NCBI GenBank assembly: GCA_003232715.1
Contig: QIJG01000069.1
Coordinates: 1-11,706 of the forward strand
Origin: Nitrospirota bacterium
Lineage (GTDB): Bacteria; Nitrospirota; Thermodesulfovibrionia; Thermodesulfovibrionales; JdFR-85
DNA length: 11,706 bases
Reading direction: 5' to 3'
The notes beneath the pieces were generated by a model. It had not been told where the DNA came from, ran no database searches, and saw only the letters and a program-made list of their open reading frames with translations. Positions within the stretch are counted from its first letter, which is position 1. Each line of letters begins with the position of its first letter. Made by a program: the position numbers and the translations under genes. Below are positions 8,535-11,706 of this stretch, one piece after another.

Positions 8535-9277
8535 GATTCTCTCTCCACCTGCTTTATAGCATTCTTCCAATAGGCTATATGTTTATTGATATGTGGTTTC
8601 CAACCGTTTTCAGGGATAAACCGGCATTGACCGAGCCCCCTGTTCCTGTTACCACCAATTTCAGTTATCAGTCTAAGGCAGAGTAAAATCAATGAATAAT
8701 CAAAGTAACGTATATCATCAGAATATCGTTTATGGTCAGACATTTCTAATATGTTCCCCACAAGACCAACCGGCATATCAATCAGTCCTGATGAAAAAAG
8801 TGCATCCTCTCTCGATCTTCTCAATAAGGGGTCGATACTGTTCCGTGCACGTCGTGTATAAATATCTCCGGTAGATTCGAATAAATTCTTAAAAATTTGA
8901 TCATATGGTTTCGTAACATAAGCTCCTGAGAAGTCAAAACCCCTTTTTATTTCGCCTCCAGGTATCCCAAATATGCGACAAAGAGGGCAAAGACTGAAGT
9001 TATCCTTTCCGTAATCAGGCTGACAGTACTTACCTTCTCCTTTGGATTGAGCATCGCAGAGATCATAGCTCCCCCAGTATTTATTTTCATAACAATGTTG
9101 CCAGATGGATGCCTTAACCCTTCCCCTTACACTTGAGGCAGGGATATAGGGAACTCCGTCTGAAAGGAGAGAAACCATATCATACTTCCCAGGATCTGTT
9201 ACTGAAGAAGCTATAATAAAGGGAGAAGAGAATTCAATCTTGTATTGAATGTTATACAGTTTATCCTCCTTCCTCAA
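8531..9277 (-). CDS. cas7: Zinc-binding Csm3-like Cas7 RAMP protein; non-ATG start
   Basis: Up to 248 residues. There is no ATG before residue 34, so a non-ATG start is required. TTG at 9277 is the longest choice (used for the coordinates and numbering). CTG at 9259 is better placed, because AGGAGG (9270-9265) lies 5 nt before it and it follows the cas10 stop by 1 nt. RAMP features are FSSPFIIASS (16-25), D33 in the catalytic-Asp position, IPASSVRGRVKAS (45-57), and the C-terminal loop GGNRNRGLGQCRF (208-220). C74, C85, C97 and C100 (CPLCRIFG) look like a zinc site, as in many Csm3-like proteins. The thumb region RRARNSIDP (142-150) is also typical. The protein should form backbone units on the crRNA and cut bound target RNA through D33. 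Its stop overlaps the csx10 start as ATGA. Confidence 0.87.
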   Translation of the reverse strand: MRKEDKLYNIQYKIEFSSPFIIASSVTDPGKYDMVSLLSDGVPYIPASSVRGRVKASIWQHCYENKYWGSYDLCDAQSKGEGKYCQPDYGKDNFSLCPLCRIFGIPGGEIKRGFDFSGAYVTKPYDQIFKNLFESTGDIYTRRARNSIDPLLRRSREDALFSSGLIDMPVGLVGNILEMSDHKRYSDDIRYFDYSLILLCLRLITEIGGNRNRGLGQCRFIPENGWKPHINKHIAYWKNAIKQVERES

Positions 9278-10838
9278 TCAGACCGAAAATTTCCATCATC
9301 TCTATGATGTCTACTATCGGGGTAGAGTCCCCGATGATATTCGGTTTCACCGGAAGATCATTATTTAATGAAAATCTTCCAGTCAGGGTATCTATATAAT
9401 CTTTATTTTTGTCTCTCAAACGTTCATACCATAGTTTATAGTCCTTTTTTGCTTCATCTCTTTTTTGCGCCAGCAGAATCGCCAGATCTTTCAGTTTGTT
9501 CATGGGAAATTCATCACTAATAAGCTCAAGAGATGTTTCCGTAAGTTTAATAATCTCATCAGGTGTGTATGGCCCCCCATAGAGCATAATATCTACATTT
9601 CCAGAATCGGTTTTTGTCATCCTACGTATTCTTATGGAATTTAAGTCACCGGAGGTCTGGTTTTTTATAAGACAGAAGTCAATAAGGGAAGGCTTGATAC
9701 TATCAGAACTGACCCTGCCATAAACTTTTGCTCTTCTCTCAAGCTCTTTTCCAATGCGGTTGAAATTCTGAATGGGATAATTATAGGGGGCAAGAACTAC
9801 ACCTGCCGATATGGTAAGGTATTCAGGAAGATCATTATCTGACTCTTGAATATCCTTAAACGTTTCCATAAGTTTCTTTGATTTTTTTTCAAAAGTATTA
9901 AGAAGAGAAGATGCCACATCCAGTGCAAAACACCCCTGTATAGCCACAGCAAGGTCATCGCCCCCAATATATAGGACCCTTACAGGTAGTGCAGTAATAC
10001 CAGTAGAAGATAGCTTAGCTTTGATTTCAGGTTCGATTACAACCTTCAAAGATTCAAATAGAGAGTCTTTTATTATTTTTGTAAGTTCAGGTGAGAAAAG
10101 TTCATAAATATCTTTGTTTTTTCCTACATTTTTTGTTAACTTACCGAGTCCGTTCACATCTGCATAGATAATCCCCATGATCCTCTTCTCAGAAGTGCCG
10201 GCTTCTTTTATCTGTATATCTTCCCTATTATTCCAACTCACAATACCACCAAAATCTTTTGGAAGGGGATATTTAAAATAATCAATGAGTTGGTTTTCTA
10301 CCTCGGAATACTTGTTATCAGGATTTTTCTTGTCAAATATAAATTTTTCTGCTTCAGATCTATTGAATCTTCTCTCTTTATTGCCTGGAAGAACTACAAC
10401 GTTTTCAGCGTTTCCAATGCCTGAACTTTCACAGGGTACCGATAAGATAGATGAGATGATTAGTTCATTATCACATGGCTGGCTTTTTCTCACCTGCATC
10501 TCCATAAAGATCGGCTTTAGTACTTCTTCATAAAAGTCTACAGGTGAGCTTGATAAATGAGGAAAGATTTGCGAGGTTACAGAGATTCCATGTTCTCTGT
10601 ATGAATTGACGGCCTTAATTTCAAAGTCTTTCGCTTGCTGATAACTGTCACATTCAACTATAACCACTCCACCGCCAGCACGGATGATTTTGCATCTGGA
10701 GCTGGTAGCTATGTCCCGAACATTTTCATTCTCTATCCAGGAAAGCAATAACGATGCATTGCATATCTCTTTCAGGCGGTTGGAAGCAAAGACATACTCC
10801 TGTATGCGGTTACAGTCTATGAAGACGTATTCAGACAT
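9261..10838 (-). CDS. cas10: Cas10 of subtype III-D, HD-less, with intact GGDD cyclase motif
   Basis: A 525-residue protein, short for Cas10, with the ATG preceded at 5 nt by GAGG. No N-terminal HD nuclease domain exists: the protein begins at once with the first palm-like domain, YVFIDCNRIQEYVFASNRLK (4-23) and GGGVVIVEC (55-63), where the active residues are missing. The second palm has IIYADVNGLGKL (223-234, metal-ligand D227) and VLYIGGDDLAVAI (288-300, GGDD at 292-295), so both metal sites of the ATP cyclase are kept. Residues about 340-380 hold the usual 'SAGVVLAPYNYPI...R..K..GR' helix-strand part, and the C-terminal third is helical. Cas10 is the large subunit and, when target RNA is bound, makes cyclic oligoadenylates from ATP. 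Lack of HD is typical of III-D and implies no Cas10 DNase. It is the first gene after the promoter, and its product should feed the CARF-HD protein downstream. Confidence 0.93.
   Translation of the reverse strand: MSEYVFIDCNRIQEYVFASNRLKEICNASLLLSWIENENVRDIATSSRCKIIRAGGGVVIVECDSYQQAKDFEIKAVNSYREHGISVTSQIFPHLSSSPVDFYEEVLKPIFMEMQVRKSQPCDNELIISSILSVPCESSGIGNAENVVVLPGNKERRFNRSEAEKFIFDKKNPDNKYSEVENQLIDYFKYPLPKDFGGIVSWNNREDIQIKEAGTSEKRIMGIIYADVNGLGKLTKNVGKNKDIYELFSPELTKIIKDSLFESLKVVIEPEIKAKLSSTGITALPVRVLYIGGDDLAVAIQGCFALDVASSLLNTFEKKSKKLMETFKDIQESDNDLPEYLTISAGVVLAPYNYPIQNFNRIGKELERRAKVYGRVSSDSIKPSLIDFCLIKNQTSGDLNSIRIRRMTKTDSGNVDIMLYGGPYTPDEIIKLTETSLELISDEFPMNKLKDLAILLAQKRDEAKKDYKLWYERLRDKNKDYIDTLTGRFSLNNDLPVKPNIIGDSTPIVDIIEMMEIFGLIEEGG
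9265..9270 (-). promoter_or_regulatory. Perfect Shine-Dalgarno for cas7, inside the cas10 3' end
   Basis: AGGAGG on the minus strand, overlapping the last cas10 codons, followed after 5 nt by CTG (9259). No ATG, GTG or TTG lies at ribosome-site distance downstream. The layout GGAGG-ATAAA-CTG mirrors the junction before the large Cas7 gene, GGAGG-ATTAAA-ATG at 4533-4520. This site decides between the TTG (9277) and CTG (9259) starts, and favours CTG. Confidence 0.65.
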
Positions 10839-10874
10839 TGCCCCCTCTATTCTGTTTCTAAGTAGTCGTTTGAA

Positions 10875-10903
10875 ATTATAGTTGTTTCGTCTCTGAATGT
10901 CAA
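10875..10903 (-). promoter_or_regulatory. Full-consensus sigma70-type promoter for the cas operon
   Basis: On the minus strand TTGACA (10903-10898) is followed by a 17-nt spacer and TATAAT (10880-10875). Both hexamers and the spacer match the housekeeping consensus exactly. Initiation is expected near 10868, leaving a leader of about 30 nt before the cas10 ATG and its GAGG ribosome site. It is separate from the hepT gene, so the cas genes need not depend on read-through from the toxin-antitoxin unit. Confidence 0.85.
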
Positions 10904-10952
10904 CAGGCCACAGTATCCCGATTTATATCAATTTAATACACCGTCTATAGCT

Positions 10953-10967
10953 GGTAAACCCTTTACC
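10953..10967. promoter_or_regulatory. 15-bp palindrome upstream of the cas promoter, candidate operator
   Basis: GGTAAA-CCC-TTTACC is a perfect 6-bp inverted repeat with a 3-bp centre, lying 49 bp upstream of the -35 hexamer. Its size and symmetry suit a dimeric DNA-binding protein. The distance would suit activation or looping rather than direct occlusion of polymerase. No regulator gene is in the window. It could also be chance. Confidence 0.35.
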
Positions 10968-11012
10968 TGCGCCCCGGAAGTGTATTTTCAGGGCGTGTAT
11001 ATCCGGCTGGAT

Positions 11013-11041
11013 TGCCTGCAAATATTGACTTCCGGCAGGCA
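11013..11041. repeat. Inverted repeat TGCCTGC...GCAGGCA
   Basis: Two perfect 7-bp arms (11013-11019 and 11035-11041) enclose a 15-nt loop. The structure could form a modest hairpin in a transcript from either strand. There is no following T-run, so it is not called a terminator. Confidence 0.3.
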
Positions 11042-11176
11042 GGAATAAACCTGACAAAAGGCATAATGCCTGGTAGTATCAAGAATTTTTTGCACTTTTA
11101 TGTGGTGAGCATCCCAGAGGAGTGCTGGCAAGCTGTTTTGAAGTCCTGGAGAACATTATTTGTTGAATTACAGCTT

Positions 11177-11614
11177 TTATTGCTTCGTATGCTTCTTTAG
11201 AAACGCCCCAATTTCCAGAATAAATTGCTCTATATCTTTCAGGTCGTTCTGAATAATCTCGTATAGCTCCTCATCCGTGATTTCGTGATAAAAGTGGACA
11301 ATCCTGTTACGATAACCTGCCATCTCCATGAGTTTATACATGAGTGGTTTTGATATAACTCCGCTTTCTCCAAGTCCCTTTGCTATGTTTTTGTATTCAT
11401 GTGTCAACCTGACCTTGCCTGTTTTAGCAAGAACATGTCTTCCGATATCAAATATTGCCTCAAGACAATGCCGGATAAACGTCTCAGCAGAGGCAGGGTT
11501 TTTATAGTCTTCAAGAAACTCTTCCCTTGACAGTTCACTCAGTTCTCTTAAACGTGAAAGCGCAGCTCTTATGGCGTCGATTCTCCCTGTCAGCATCTCC
11601 ATATTCAACTTCAT
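11177..11614 (-). CDS. hepT: HepT-type HEPN RNase toxin (DUF86)
   Basis: A 145-residue helical protein whose ATG overlaps the stop of the upstream MntA-like gene (ATGA); GGAGG lies about 10 nt before it. The catalytic R-x4-H-x-Y motif is intact in YRNRIVHFYHEI: R102, H107 and Y109. Preceding helices include SAETFIRHCLEAIFDIGRHVLAKTG (42-66), typical of the DUF86/HepT fold. HepT proteins are HEPN-superfamily RNases kept silent by a MntA-type nucleotidyltransferase, which adds AMP to the tyrosine of this motif. Length and gene order (antitoxin first) fit the family. It lies 338 nt upstream of cas10, in the same direction but with its own unit. Linkage to the CRISPR operon may reflect a shared defence island. 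Whether this copy is toxic is not shown by the sequence, but all motif residues are present. Confidence 0.9.
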   Translation of the reverse strand: MKLNMEMLTGRIDAIRAALSRLRELSELSREEFLEDYKNPASAETFIRHCLEAIFDIGRHVLAKTGKVRLTHEYKNIAKGLGESGVISKPLMYKLMEMAGYRNRIVHFYHEITDEELYEIIQNDLKDIEQFILEIGAFLKKHTKQ

Positions 11615-11706
11615 CCGCTTATAGCCTCCAGCACTTCTTTTGTGTATTGGTCGTAATCAGGCTTCCAGTCCTGATAGCGCTTTATTACCATCTCTTCATA
11701 TTCAAG
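11611..11706 (-). CDS. mntA: MntA-like nucleotidyltransferase antitoxin, C-terminal 31 residues (partial)
   Basis: Only the last 31 codons and a TGA stop fall in the window, ending ...YTKEVLEAISG. The helical tail, with an aromatic-rich segment (RYQDWKPDYDQY), resembles the C-termini of small MntA-type nucleotidyltransferases. The 4-nt ATGA overlap with hepT is the usual arrangement of the pair. The catalytic GSx10DxD region lies beyond the edge, so the identity rests mainly on the partner gene. Confidence 0.65.
   Translation of the reverse strand, partial: LEYEEMVIKRYQDWKPDYDQYTKEVLEAISG

Larger units (their letters stand above)
10839..11176. other. Intergenic region between hepT and cas10
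   Basis: These 338 nt carry the cas promoter and the palindrome listed separately. The part nearest hepT (about 10970-11176) has no convincing gene on either strand. It contains three imperfectly nested inverted repeats: CCGGAAG/CTTCCGG (10974-10980, 11029-11035), TGCCTGC/GCAGGCA (11013-11019, 11035-11041) and AAGCTGT/ACAGCTT (11130-11136, 11170-11176, directly after the hepT stop). None has the short loop and T-run of a standard terminator. The region may be the relic of a small repeat element. No CRISPR repeat units are present. Confidence 0.5.

Noticed and set aside
8535..8570. Longer start for csx10
   Set aside because: It adds 12 residues overlapping cas7 with no better ribosome site; the ATGA overlap at 8534 has GGAG upstream.
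11130..11176. AAGCTGT/ACAGCTT as a terminator after hepT
   Set aside because: The arms are 33 nt apart, the stem is only 7 bp and no T-run follows.
11012..11200. Plus-strand 62-residue open frame in the intergenic region
   Set aside because: It overlaps the 3' end of hepT, has no Shine-Dalgarno and no recognisable motif, and the region is rich in small inverted repeats.
1..11706. CRISPR array, cas1 or cas2 in the window
   Set aside because: I saw no regularly spaced direct repeats, and none of the proteins shows adaptation-gene motifs. They could lie outside the window.

Overview
The window holds most of a subtype III-D-like CRISPR-Cas effector operon, with a HepT/MntA-type toxin-antitoxin pair just upstream. 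Every gene I support reads on the minus strand, so transcription runs from high to low coordinates. The host is a bacterium: a full-consensus sigma70-type promoter, strong Shine-Dalgarno sequences and tightly overlapping genes are all visible. The sequence leans AT-rich by eye and I cannot name the taxon. The gene set would fit an anaerobic or thermophilic lineage, but that is only a guess.

Layout in transcription order. (1) 11706-11177: the 3' end of a MntA-like nucleotidyltransferase, coupled by an ATGA overlap to a complete hepT toxin. (2) 11176-10839: a 338-nt intergenic stretch with no convincing gene. It holds a 15-bp palindrome (10953-10967) and a perfect TTGACA-17-TATAAT promoter (10903-10875) for the cas operon. 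(3) 10838-4524: the effector complex genes. These are a short HD-less Cas10 with an intact cyclase motif, a zinc-finger Cas7, a Csx10 (Cas5-group) protein, a small helical protein (Cas11 candidate), a double-RAMP Cas7 and Csx19. (4) 4522-2594: a large Cas7 of the TIGR03986 type with an insertion. (5) 2592-415: a CARF-HD fusion, the predicted cyclic-oligoadenylate-activated effector. (6) 431 to the window edge: the N-terminal part of Cas6, the crRNA-processing RAMP. Junctions are ATGA/GTGA overlaps, a TAATG overlap or 1-nt gaps, so this is one translationally coupled operon.

Working model (inference). Cas6 makes crRNA. The Cas7 repeats form the crRNA backbone and cut target RNA through conserved aspartates. 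Csx10 caps the crRNA 5' side, the small subunit and Csx19 stabilise the complex, and Cas10 makes cyclic oligoadenylates when target RNA is bound. Cas10 has no HD DNase, and the only HD phosphohydrolase in the locus is fused to a CARF sensor. Immunity may therefore depend on RNA cleavage plus signalling to the CARF-HD protein. The core is a recognisable III-D arrangement rather than a new type. The least explored part is the CARF-HD effector.

No CRISPR array and no cas1/cas2 are visible; they may lie beyond either edge.
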